Assembly: GCA_009667805.1 (NCBI GenBank)
Contig: CM019067.1
Coordinates: forward strand, 164,845,073-164,909,072
Origin: Leptobrachium leishanense
Lineage: Eukaryota > Chordata > Amphibia > Anura > Megophryidae
DNA length: 64,000 bases
Direction of reading: 5' to 3'
The translations under genes and the position numbers were made by a program. Positions 1 to 9,659 of the stretch are shown in pieces; the first letter of the stretch is position 1; the number at the start of each line of letters is the position of its first letter. The notes under the pieces are model-generated. The model was not told the DNA's origin. It did not search any database and saw only the letters and a list, made by a program, of their open reading frames with translations.

Positions 1-3000
1 TGGTATACATTGATGTCGGTATATGCACCAAATGGGCCAAATGCGGGATTTTGGGCGGACCTCTCCTCCTTTCTCAGGTTGCATGCTAAGGGCAAAATCA
101 TATTGGGAGGGAACTTCAATGCTACTCTCTGCTCCCCACTGGACCGATCCGGCCACCCCCCTCGCATCGGTCTGACTCCATCCCCATCCCAAGATAGGCA
201 GTTTCATGCGTTTGTGCGTAATCATGATCTGATAGACATCTGGAGAGTACAGCACCCCACAATGAAGGATTTCACCTTTTACTCCTCGGTCCATTCCTCA
301 TACTCCAGATTAGATTATTTTCTGATCTCCCCGGACTGTATTCCCCTGATTGCGAAATCAGGCATTGGCTCCATAACTTGGTCTGACCATGCAGATGTGC
401 TTTCGCATGTCCGCCCACTGGCATCTGGCGGCGGTGGCCAATGGCGGCTCGATCCTTTGCTTCTTTTGAAAAAGGGGGTTAGGAAAGCGGTTGGATCCGC
501 GTTGGATTCATACTTTCAGTTAAATGATACTCCTGACGTGTCCATACACACATTATGGAATGCTCATAAAGCAGTGATCAGGGGAGTGCTAATTAGTCAG
601 GCTGCCTACCACAAACGCATGAAGTTGCAGGCCATAGTCACGTTACAGACCGACCTGCGGAGACTGGAACTCAGGCATAAACGGGTCCCGACGGACGATA
701 CCCTTTTGCAGCTTAATCGAGTTCGTGCAGATCTTAACGGTTTATTTTTAGATGATGTGGGGAGATCGTTGCTATGGTCCAAAAGGCGTTACTATGAACG
801 AGCGAATAAAGCAGATACACCCCTGGCCAGGATGCTGCGCCCTAGACGCCACACTGTCCTGTTTCCGTTCATCCGAGATAAAAAAGGGCAGGTTCATAAG
901 TCTCCTGAGGATATCCGAGATGCCTTCACAGCGTATTTCACGGATATTTATGACCATTCCCCCACCCACAAAATGGGAAACCGCAACCTGATAGATGATA
1001 TAGAAACTTACTTGAGACGGCAGAACCTCCCTACCCTTGATAGGGTTCAGTCCCTATTGTTGGGATCCCCTATAACGGAGGAGGAGATAGGGAGGGCTTT
1101 GGGCCTGATGAAGCCATTAAAGGTCCCTGGGCCAGATGGCTTCACATACCGGTATTACAAAGCGTTCTGTCCTAAATTAAAGCCCATTCTATGCTGTTTA
1201 TTTAATGCCGCACGGGGAGGTGCCCCTTTCCCTGCAGAGTCACTGTTGGCTGCCATTGTTCTCCTCCCCAAACCTGGGAAAGACCCTGAGAACATTGATA
1301 GTTACAGGCCCATATCCCTCTTAAATACAGACATTAAACTATTAGCAAAAATTTTGGCCTTGCGCCTAGACCCTCTCCTCCCCTTGTTGGTATCACCAGA
1401 CCAAGTGGGGTTCATTCCAGGTCGGCAAGCGTACGACAATACGAGACACGCGGCGGACCTTATTTGGTTCGCTGAGACCTATCAGAAGCCTTCCTTATTT
1501 TTGTCTTTAGACGCTGAGAAGGCCTTTGATAGGGCGGAGTGGCCGTTTTTATTTACTTTACTTAAACAATTGGGGTTCCCCCCCACTTTTCTCCGAATGA
1601 TTTCAGCCTTGTATGCTTCCCCAGGAGCGCAAATTTTGATACCGGGAGCCGATAGGATTCCCTTTGTTATCCGGAACGGAACCAGGCAGGGCTGCCCATT
1701 GTCTCCGGCCTTATTTGCCCTTTTTTTGGAACCTCTATTGCTTGCTATTAAATCAGACGCGGGAATCTCGGGACTTACGGTGGGTGACTTGGAATTTAAA
1801 TTATCGGCTTATGCCGATGACGTCCTTCTCTCCCTGACAGACCCTTCCACCTCCTTGCCCCGGGTTTTGGATCTGCTCAGTGACTTTTCTACTCTTTCAG
1901 GATATAAAATGAATGTAACTAAATCAGAGGCACTCCCGGTGGTGCTGACAGCAGAGGCGATTACAACTCTCTATTCTTCCTGCCCTATAAGGTTCACCCA
2001 CTCGGAGCTGGTATACTTGGGGGTCCGCTTAACATCATGCTCGGCAGACCTTTATTCGGCTAATTACCCTCGCCTATTTGCGACTCTCAAAGCGGAGTTA
2101 GAATGTTGGAATAAATATGCGATATCATGGCTCGGTAGGCTTAACTGCATCAAGATGAATGTATTACCCAGATTATTGTATATGTTTCAGGCATTACCGA
2201 TTCCTCTCGTTGCTTCAGAGGTCATCGCTTTGCAGTGCTCAATTGATTACTTTATATGGGCAGGGAAACGATGCCGCGTCGCTAGACATACTCTCTATCG
2301 CCCACGGTCTCTGGGCGGCCTGGGCCTTCCATCTCTCCTCACCTATTACTATGCAACTCAATTGGCACAAGTGGTAGCCTGGCATGCTCCGGCGGGGTCT
2401 CGCAGGTGGGTCGACCTGGAAGCATCCCTTATGCGACCGAATAAGATACAATATTGGATATGGCTGGCTCGAGAACATCGTCCTTTGATCACCACCACAT
2501 GCCCAGCCATCTTAAACTCTCTGCGCCTTTGGCATAGGCTAGCAGTGAAATGCGAGTTGACGTCTATACCAACACCTATGACTCCAATTCTTGGGAATAG
2601 AGACTTTCGCCCCGGTCTACTCATGAGGCCCTGGCGTGACCTATTGGACTCAGGTGTGTGCAGAATACATAACTTATACCACAACGGAACATTGATTCCC
2701 CTTCGAGATATTTCGGGACTGTCTTTTCTACATATTTTTCAACTGACATCATACGCCACCCAAGCTCACATCAAGCAAGCTGCACTGGCGCCGCTGACCC
2801 GCTTTGAACGATTATGCCTGGCCGGCACATATTCGAGAGGCCTTATATCTTCATTATACCGGGATCTAACCTCACTGCTGGACTGGAAAGACCTGCCCTA
2901 TATTCATGCCTGGGAAAGAGATATTGGGGAAACCCTGGACTCAGAGGATTGGTTGGACATATGGGAGATGTCTCGCTCCGTGTCGGTGTGCGCCTCATTG

Positions 3001-3465
3001 CAGGAACAGTCCATTAAAATGATTATGCGGTGGTACGTTACCCAATCTCAATTGGCGCACATGAATAGAAATCTACCGGATGTATGCTGGAGACTATGCA
3101 CCTCCAAGGGCTCCTTCTTCCACATGTGGTGGACATGTCCCCGAATTGTGCCTCTATGGAAGGAAGTCCAAGATCTACTGATTTTAGTTCTATCTAAACC
3201 TATCCCGTTGGATCCTTGGGCATTTTTGCTCTCCAGGCCGCTCCCTGAACTTACTTTCCATGAAAACAAACTATTAGCCAAAATTACCCTGGCCACGAGA
3301 CGGGCTATGGCGGAAGTCTGGAGACAACCCCTCCCGCCCTGTATGGCTAAAGTATATGCCAAAATCAGAGACACTCAGATTATGAACGAACTGACCGCTA
3401 TAGTACGTTTTACACTGCCATCATATAGTAAAACTTGGGGGCCTTGGCTTGATGCTGGGTTATAA
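1..3465 (+). CDS. LINE ORF2: endonuclease (partial), reverse transcriptase, C-terminal Cys/His domain
   Basis: The frame is open from base 1, so this is a 5'-truncated view of ORF2; the ATG at 13 is internal. ORF2 nicks target DNA and copies the element RNA into it (target-primed reverse transcription) in the nucleus. Visible endonuclease motifs are GGNFN (normally GDFN), RLDYFLIS and SDH. RT motifs follow in order: PKPGKD..YRPISLLN, GFIPGR, SLDAEKAFDR, GTRQGCPLSP and the catalytic YADD at 1809-1820. Near the C-terminus, CWRLC..HMWWTCP fits the Cys/His motif of L1/Tx1 proteins. The frame ends at TAA 3463-3465. One oddity is the Asp-to-Asn change in the GDFN motif, which in AP-type endonucleases would be expected to damage catalysis although the frame is otherwise intact. 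The RT assignment is very secure. Confidence 0.95.
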   Translation, partial: WYTLMSVYAPNGPNAGFWADLSSFLRLHAKGKIILGGNFNATLCSPLDRSGHPPRIGLTPSPSQDRQFHAFVRNHDLIDIWRVQHPTMKDFTFYSSVHSSYSRLDYFLISPDCIPLIAKSGIGSITWSDHADVLSHVRPLASGGGGQWRLDPLLLLKKGVRKAVGSALDSYFQLNDTPDVSIHTLWNAHKAVIRGVLISQAAYHKRMKLQAIVTLQTDLRRLELRHKRVPTDDTLLQLNRVRADLNGLFLDDVGRSLLWSKRRYYERANKADTPLARMLRPRRHTVLFPFIRDKKGQVHKSPEDIRDAFTAYFTDIYDHSPTHKMGNRNLIDDIETYLRRQNLPTLDRVQSLLLGSPITEEEIGRALGLMKPLKVPGPDGFTYRYYKAFCPKLKPILCCLFNAARGGAPFPAESLLAAIVLLPKPGKDPENIDSYRPISLLNTDIKLLAKILALRLDPLLPLLVSPDQVGFIPGRQAYDNTRHAADLIWFAETYQKPSLFLSLDAEKAFDRAEWPFLFTLLKQLGFPPTFLRMISALYASPGAQILIPGADRIPFVIRNGTRQGCPLSPALFALFLEPLLLAIKSDAGISGLTVGDLEFKLSAYADDVLLSLTDPSTSLPRVLDLLSDFSTLSGYKMNVTKSEALPVVLTAEAITTLYSSCPIRFTHSELVYLGVRLTSCSADLYSANYPRLFATLKAELECWNKYAISWLGRLNCIKMNVLPRLLYMFQALPIPLVASEVIALQCSIDYFIWAGKRCRVARHTLYRPRSLGGLGLPSLLTYYYATQLAQVVAWHAPAGSRRWVDLEASLMRPNKIQYWIWLAREHRPLITTTCPAILNSLRLWHRLAVKCELTSIPTPMTPILGNRDFRPGLLMRPWRDLLDSGVCRIHNLYHNGTLIPLRDISGLSFLHIFQLTSYATQAHIKQAALAPLTRFERLCLAGTYSRGLISSLYRDLTSLLDWKDLPYIHAWERDIGETLDSEDWLDIWEMSRSVSVCASLQEQSIKMIMRWYVTQSQLAHMNRNLPDVCWRLCTSKGSFFHMWWTCPRIVPLWKEVQDLLILVLSKPIPLDPWAFLLSRPLPELTFHENKLLAKITLATRRAMAEVWRQPLPPCMAKVYAKIRDTQIMNELTAIVRFTLPSYSKTWGPWLDAGL

Positions 3466-3833
3466 TCTATGACGGAAGTTGGGGCTATGGTCACGTATAT
3501 TGCGCTTCTTGGCCCCTTTCACCCCTCTTTTCTTCTTTGGCGCTCTCCCCCCCCCTCTCCCCCCACCCTTCTACATTTCCCTCTATAGCATTCGACAGGT
3601 TGGATTAATATCTATGTTCTTAGGATTCTGACCTGGGCCGGGCCGCTCATTCCCCGCCCCTCCCTTTTCTTTTCCTTTCTTTCCAACCTCTCTACCCTTA
3701 TTTTTCACCCTACTTTAATGCCATAATATGGACGGGATTGTGGCTTACTAGGATGCATATGTTTATTGATATTGCTTTTATGGCGCTGCGACGCCACATG
3801 TGCACCCATGTTATTCTTATTGTCCTAACGTCC

Positions 3834-3860
3834 AATAAAATTATGTTTACAAAAAAAAAA
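3834..3860 (+). promoter_or_regulatory. LINE poly(A) signal and A tail
   Basis: AATAAA lies at 3834-3839 and A10 at 3851-3860, marking the 3' end of the retrotransposon. Confidence 0.8.
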
Positions 3861-4774
3861 CATGTGCTGGGGCTGAGAGGGACGCCTTATATAGTGTGCT
3901 GCGGGACTTAGCTCTGTGAGCCCACGATTGGGCAAAATTTTCCCAATCAGGACTCTGAGCTGTGATTGGCATAGTCTTGCTGCTGTCTTGCACCTGACTG
4001 TCACGGTTCCCGGATCCCACCACACAGCCCTTAAAGCCCAACACTCCACAGAGCCAAAAAGCTACCAACAGAGTAGCCGTAGAAAAATCCCTAACTGTCT
4101 GGTCCTTAAAAATTGACGAGGTATAAGTATTCTAGCTAGACAGAAAGGGTTAATCAAAGACAATGTCGTAATACAAAACCAGGTCAGCAACACGGGGGTA
4201 GTCAGACGAGCCAGAGTCAGAATACAGAGAATAGAATAGTCAAATGGAATAGCCGGGTCGATATCAGTGCAGTAGCGTAGTACAAGGAAAATAGTCTAGG
4301 GCAACGGAAGGCAGAATGGTCAGAAAACAAGCAGAGGTCAACAACAGGTTAAATCACGAGAGAATACAGGTACCGGGAGCTCAGGTATGGATAACCACGA
4401 TCTGGCACTGCTGAGAAGGAACTGTGGGTTTTTAAAGACCTTCACCAGACCACGCCTCCCTCTCAAGCCGCGCCTCATGCAGCCACCTCCCTGCCTGTCT
4501 CTATTTAAACCGGGTGTTGGTCAGCGAGCAGCATCAGACATGCTGCCTTCAAGCACACTGGAGAGGCTGGAAGCCCCCAACGTTACACTGACCTGTAGTC
4601 AGGTGCAAGGCTGTAGCCAATTACAAGCTTCAGGCCAGTGGAAAAGTGCATTGTAGTCCATTGTGGTGCATTGTGGGTGAACTCGAACCGAACACGCGGA
4701 AATGTTCGGAGTTCGGCGAACAGCCGAAGTTCGATTCGAACTCCGAACAGATCGAACCGAACAGCTCATACCTA
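3861..4774 (-). mobile_element. hAT remnant (same family as 18299-23862), interrupted by an LTR
   Basis: Outside the nested LTR, this stretch matches the right-hand 300 bp of the large hAT copy at 23560-23862. Shared segments include CTTATATAGTGTGCTGCGGG, the ATTGGGCAAAATTT segment, the GTCAGGTGCAAGGCTGTAGC segment and the terminal GAACAGCTCATnCCTA inverted-repeat end at 4774. It has the same orientation as that copy and is truncated at its left by the LINE. It has no coding capacity. Confidence 0.85.
3999..4587. mobile_element. Solo LTR with 5-bp target duplication
   Basis: A 589-bp segment begins TGTCACGG and ends CGTTACA. It is flanked on both sides by CTGAC (3994-3998 and 4588-4592). Removing it and one CTGAC restores the hAT sequence seen at about 23665-23690, so the boundaries are exact. 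TG...CA ends plus a 5-bp duplication are the signature of an LTR retroelement, most likely Gypsy-type. No internal gag/pol is present, so this is a solo LTR left by LTR-LTR recombination. The superfamily is inferred. Confidence 0.88.
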
Positions 4775-5021
4775 ATCTGAAGCACAGCCCAGGTGATACA
4801 AATTGCTGCTCAGTGATCACAGTATTCAGTCTGCATTTCCCCAAGCTAATCCATAAAATATGTCTTGTTAGGAGTACTTGAGGACCAGGATTGGGACCCA
4901 CTGGTCTAGATAAATACGACAAGACAACTACTGTATAGTTAAGCGGGCATAATAGTTTAAGTCCATTTAGTTTTTTGGCAGTAGTTCTACTGCCTGAATG
5001 TAATCAGAATCTCACGGATAG
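4775..5021. other. Unassigned spacer
   Basis: No coding or repeat feature is recognised here. Confidence 0.5.
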
Positions 5022-5670
5022 TTAAAGAGACACTACCTCTAACATGAGCTTAATTGAATAACTTGTACATTACAACCAAACCTTATAAAACACATGATGC
5101 TCTTTATTTCTCTTTGACTAAAGTAATTGCATGTAAAAAGGAAAAACATATTGCTTCCATTTTGTGGATTTTTCCCATGATGCAACACTTAACAAAAGCT
5201 GTGCAAAAGCTTTATTTACAGCTGTGTTTTAGCTTCTACAGTATTTAACAGTCAATAGAGTGGAAGAGTGAATGTTTAGATAAGGCATTAGGGGGCTATT
5301 GTGTTCTCTAAACTACTTACCATGATATATATGCCATCTGAATGAGATTAGAAACAGATTTTAGAAGACTAGAATTCTATTCTACCCCTTTGTGATGTCC
5401 TTTGAAAACATAACACACAATACAATGATGTGCGCCAGCTGTCTGGCCTATAAACTCAATTTTATGCACAATGTCACATAGTGAAGAGCAAGTGCTCTAA
5501 AGATACTGGGAGGAGGGGCAGTTTACAACACAAAATTGATGCACCCAGTGACACACGTAGAGTAAAATATTTTTTAAGCCAAATATACAATAAAAAACAA
5601 GGTACATGTAAGATATCAGCAGCATAATCAAAATAAATCATTTCATTTTTTGGTTGTAGTGTCCCTTTAA
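5022..5670. mobile_element. TTAA-flanked non-autonomous DNA transposon
   Basis: This 649-bp AT-rich segment is bounded by TTAA at 5022-5025 and 5667-5670. Its terminal inverted repeats are TTAAAGAGACACTAC and GTAGTGTCCCTTTAA. TTAA target duplication is the hallmark of piggyBac- and Kolobok-type transposition. No transposase frame is present; the small open frame inside (5054-5248) has no recognisable motif. Confidence 0.75.
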
Positions 5671-6307
5671 CATACTACACGTTTATTTGAAATAATATTG
5701 TACCAAACATTTTAACAGAGCACTAGAAGTATATTAACTTTAACATTTTATAGTAGTAGTAGTTGGGAGTTACAAACTCTGTGGGAATAATTACTTTAAA
5801 ATAAATAATAATATTTTAAATGTCAAAATATTTTCCAGCACTTTGAATAGACTGAAGACTTCCTTGGCCTTTAAATACGGCTACATTGTACAATTTTGCT
5901 TCCCCCTTGTCAATCATCTGAAAATATCCACAGATCAGCTGAGTTCAGATGCTCTAATTGCCATTAGCACTTTTGGAGCTCAATTGGCACAGGCTTTTTG
6001 TGTCCTTTGACCACTCAATCAAAATCTCCATGCGTAATACACTGAAGAAAACTAAATTCTTAGTATATAATGTGTTTGTGAAACAGCCAATTCCCTAACA
6101 TATAAAATTATAAAATAAAATCAGTGTTTAGGGCACAGACGAAGAGAAATATGTATACTGTATATCTTGATGTAAGGATATAATACTATACTACCTTATA
6201 TTATAATATCTTTAAAATCAAAAACATATTTATTAAAGTTTTCAAAGAGATAAAAATATGTAATCTAAGCATTATTACATTTATATCTCTTCTTGAATAT
6301 ATATATA
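5671..6307. other. AT-rich spacer, nothing recognised
   Basis: Neither strand shows a convincing reading frame or terminal repeat. Confidence 0.5.
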
Positions 6308-6697
6308 CAGTGGCAAGAAAAAGTATGTGAACCCTTTGGGATTACGTGGAGTTTTGCATGAATTGGTCATAAAATGTGCTCTGATCTTCATCTAAGTCAC
6401 AACAATTTGAAAACACAGTCTGCTTAAAATAATACAACACAAACATTATATGTTTTCATCTGTTCATTAAACATAACATGTAAACATTCACAGTGCAGGG
6501 TGGAAAAAGTATGTGAACCCTTTGGGATTACGTGGAGTTTTGCATGAATTGGTCATAAAATGTGCTCTGATCTTCATCTAAATCACAACAATTTGAAAAC
6601 ACAGTCTGCTTAAAATAATACAACACAAACATTATATGTTTTCATGTGTTTATTGAACAGAACATGTAAACATTCACAGTGCAGGGTGGAAAAAGTA
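6308..6697. repeat. 186-bp tandem repeat of the Tc1 terminus
   Basis: Two nearly identical 186-bp copies and the start of a third are present. Each begins with the AAAAAGTATGTGAACCC segment of the inverted repeat, so the element carries two to three copies of its own transposase-binding end. Confidence 0.85.
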
Positions 6698-6872
6698 TGT
6701 GAAACCCTAGCCTAATGACTTCTCCAAGAGCTAATTGGAGCCAGGAGTGAGCCAACCTTGAGTCCAATCAGTGTGATATTATTGGACGTGTTGCTGAAAG
6801 CTGTCCTGCCCTTTAAAAACACACACCAGTTTTGGGTTTACTGGTTTCAAGAAGCACTGTCTGATGTGAACC

Positions 6873-7033
6873 ATGCCTCGCAGAAAAGAGCTCTCAGAAG
6901 ACCTATGATCAAGAATTGTTGACTTGCATGAAGCTAGAAAGGGTTACAAAAGTATCTCCAAAAGTCTTGATGTTCATGTGTCCACGGTAAGGCAGACTGT
7001 CTACAAATGGAGAAAGGTCAGCACTGTTGTTAC
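6873..7033 (+). pseudogene. Tc1 transposase N-terminal fragment (broken)
   Basis: The reading frame starts at the ATG at 6873 ([11 protein letters not shown]) and continues through [17 protein letters not shown] and [13 protein letters not shown]. This is the paired-type helix-turn-helix that binds Tc1 inverted repeats. An in-frame TGA interrupts it after codon 11. Nothing downstream encodes the DDE catalytic domain, so the copy cannot make transposase. Confidence 0.85.
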
Positions 7034-7829
7034 GCTCACAGCCATTCGTAAGGTGTGTTTACACCAATTCAATTCCAGTACCGACAATCATGATTATTAA
7101 GCATCTTTAGTAAGATCTTGTATCCGAGGGCGATATGAACTGCTGCATTTGCACGTTTATTATTGTTCATAATTTCAATATCAAGTTCAGTGGTCATTTC
7201 CAATTGTGATCACAAGTGCATACATTCAAACGATATTTTTGAGATATTCAATCATGCCTGAATAGGCATCTAATTGTTCATGTGTTACCTACATTAATTG
7301 GTCTGAACCATTCATATCTATCCCACTATTGATAGTTCACCAGTTGTTGACCATACCTCTTATGCTATCATTTAGGTATTCAGCCAATAAGTAGCTATCA
7401 GTCAGCCTTATATTTCACTCATGGGGGCTTATACAATTGCTACCCTTTGAGTCTTTCCGAAAAATTGGTTGATATTGGTCAATTCACATCTTATTGAGCT
7501 ATCCAGTGCATTGTCAGAAGTTATATTTGTGAGAAGATTTTTTCCTCCTCAACCAATCTTACTGATGCGATATGTCTGATTATGTAAATTATATACCCGT
7601 TATGCAATACGCGCTAATATTGTAATTGGTGGACGCACCATTTACTTGAGTAGGTTATATATCCATAATCCTTCAATTTTTTCAAATTACTGAAAATATT
7701 ACGTGGGTCTAATGTTCAATTCAAATAAATAATTGTGTTCTAACTTGACAACTACCTTCATACTTTTTTAATTGTATTCAATAAAATAATTGTTTTATTT
7801 AGGAAATAGGTTTTTTCCTCGCAAGGGGA
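7034..7829. other. Unassigned AT-rich sequence
   Basis: Sequence after the Tc1 breakpoint shows no gene or terminal repeat that can be named. A short TTGTTACGCTCACAGCC stretch at the junction may be part of another element. Confidence 0.4.
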
Positions 7830-9283
7830 TTTGATACATAATGACAGAGGAGGGCTGGATAGTAAAAACCCCTTTATAACAAGCAGCGATGGGAGAAGAG
7901 AGGGACTTTATAAAACGTGTGTTATCTCCCCTCCCGCTCTGCATAATAGGGGCTTAGGTCTGATACATTTTATATTATCCAGGAGCACTATCCCACTTTC
8001 CTCATCTATAATACACGTTTTATATAAAGTCCCTCTCCTCTCCCAGTGCTGCTTGTTATAAAGTTTTTTTTATGTCTGATACATTTAGTATCCAGCTCTC
8101 ACAGTTACTCCGTTATTATGAGCCTTCAGTGTGATTTATTTGAATGTTTTCCCTGGATTTAAAGTGCTTTATTTTATTATAAAAATAAATTTGCACCAGT
8201 CATCTTCTCTTCTCTGAGCTTTCAGACCGATTTACGTTAATATTTTCCCTCTCCCCTGCTTTTATATTCCTGTGTCTCCCCCACAGAGATACAAAGTTTA
8301 AGTAAAAGTTCCCTCTCCTCTGCTGGATAAGCATTGCATTCCGAAGTTCTGCACCCTCCACATGCCAATGCAGTAGGATGTTCTATACAGAGAGGGGCAT
8401 TAATCAATGCAGGAGGATGTTCTATACATTATACAGAGAGGGGTATTAATGCAGGAGGATGTTGTATACATTATACAGAGTAGGGATGTGCATTTCGGGT
8501 TTCGGAATTTCGGAATTTTCACGAAATTTCCCGATTCGTGTTTTCGGATGCGGCCGAATTTCCGAAAATTTTTAGATCCGAAAATGTCAGATCCGAAATG
8601 TTTTCCGAGCCGAAACGAAATATTTTCGGATTTTTCGAATGGACTTGAAATGTGTCAAACGAGGAGAATAGATGTTACGAAAAACGAAAATTTGCGGAAA
8701 AACGAAAATTTTCCGAAAAACGAAAATTTTCGGAAAACGAAAATTTTCTGAAAAACGAAAATTGTCCGAAAAAACTAAAAGTCAATACAAAAAACGAGCA
8801 AAATGAGACGAAAAATACGAAAAATGGTCGATATTCCGAAAAATGTGCAATTCCGAAAAACGAAAATTTCCGAAATCACGAAAAGTCGATACAAAAAACG
8901 AGCACAGTGACACGAAAATACGAAAAATGGTCGAAATTCCGAAAAAAATGTACCCGAAAAACGGTCCGAACCGAATCGAATCGAAACCGAAATCGGTCGA
9001 AACGAGCCGAATCGAAAAGTTTAAAAATCCGAAAAATCGAACCGAATCGAACCGAAAAAAAAATCGGTGCACAAGCCTAATACAGAGAAAGGTATAAATT
9101 GAGGAGGATGTTCTATACAGAGAGGGACCACTACAATAGTAATTGTATCCAATAGTTTTCGGATGAATGAAATTAGTTTTCATACTAAAGAATTGAAAAC
9201 AAATTTCTTTAGCAACTAAATAAATTGCATTTTAGGACTAATCCATTTGTTCAAAATGAAATTTTGTGCTGTGCACATGTCTA
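7830..9283 (-). mobile_element. hAT-type non-autonomous repeat, partial, inverted copy of the 60.6-62.2 kb element
   Basis: Apart from the nested insert at 8481-9079, this segment is the reverse complement of much of 60630-61750. Shared parts include the CTTTATAAAACGTGTGTTAT segment, the GGAGGATGTTCTATACA mini-repeats and the end TGTGCACATGTCTA at 9283. The other terminus is not visible near 7830, so this copy appears 5'-truncated. It has no transposase. Confidence 0.8.
8481..9079. mobile_element. Nested hAT-like MITE built of CGAAA/TTTCG motifs, perfect 8-bp target duplication
   Basis: A 599-bp insert is flanked by ATACAGAG at 8473-8480 and 9080-9087. The ends are TAGGGATGTGCATTTCGG and CGGTGCACAAGCCTA, giving an imperfect inverted repeat with TGTGCA. 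The interior is a degenerate array of GAAAAACGAAAATTT, TTCCGAAAA and CGAACCGAAT-like words. The 8-bp duplication and TAGGG..GTGC ends point to hAT transposition. Lys/Asn-rich open frames across it are by-products of the A-rich repeat. Confidence 0.88.
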
Positions 9284-9381
9284 ATGCAAATGACATGCCT
9301 AGGACTGGCTATGACCAGTTGCATAAACCTTATCTCTGCCAAAAAAAGCCATCTAGTATGACATGACATTGATTTAAGGGT

Positions 9382-9470
9382 TCTGTGTAATAACAGACCC
9401 AGGATGCATAAAAGTGAGACAGGTGTAATTTGCATGTCCTACCCAGAGTTCCTTGCTGCATATGGGGAAT
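9382..9470. repeat. Short repeat also present at 35247-35336
   Basis: TAATAACAGACCCAGGATGC and the following ATAAAAGTGAGACAG...CCTACCCAGA..TT segment occur with few changes at 35.25 kb. This marks a dispersed repeat of unknown class. Confidence 0.7.
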
Positions 9471-9544
9471 GTAGAACATGAGCTCTAGGATGCAGTTCTT
9501 TGAATTGCTGTGATGTGCAAATGGCTTCTGCAATAAACACACAC

Positions 9545-9566
9545 ATATATATATATATATATATAT
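9545..9566. repeat. (TA)n microsatellite
   Basis: Uninterrupted alternating A/T run. Confidence 0.95.
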
Positions 9567-9628
9567 GAAATCACCAACAAGAGATTCACCAGGCATTGTT
9601 ATCAAGGAGCGTGCGTACATGACAAGTG

Positions 9629-9631
<3 letters not shown>

Positions 9632-9659
<28 letters not shown>
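9632..9659. repeat. (AT)n microsatellite
   Basis: Uninterrupted alternating A/T run. Confidence 0.95.

Larger units (their letters stand above)
1..3860 (+). mobile_element. Tx1/L1-clade LINE, 3' part, running in from the left edge
   Basis: This is a non-LTR retrotransposon whose 5' end lies outside the window. It contains the end of the apurinic-like endonuclease, the whole reverse transcriptase and the C-terminal domain of ORF2. A roughly 385-bp pyrimidine-rich 3' UTR follows, then AATAAA at 3834-3839 and a run of ten A at 3851-3860. The sequence after the A run belongs to a hAT remnant, so 3860 is a good 3' boundary. The uninterrupted 1.15-kb-codon frame suggests a young copy. The family call (L1/Tx1 group) rests on the RT motifs and the C-terminal Cys/His motif. 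The exact clade cannot be fixed without alignment. Confidence 0.93.
6308..7033 (+). mobile_element. Tc1-like transposon, 5' part only
   Basis: The element starts after TA at 6306-6307 with the Tc1-type terminus CAGTGGCAAGAAAAAGTATG. The sub-terminal sequence is amplified as a 186-bp tandem repeat (phase points at 6323, 6509 and 6695). It is followed by the start of a transposase frame at 6873. Similarity stops near 7033 in the middle of the DNA-binding domain, so the catalytic domain and right end are missing. Confidence 0.85.

Noticed and set aside
8652..9080. Lys/Asn-rich open frame of 142 codons
   Set aside because: It is a direct product of the CGAAAA-word array inside a MITE.
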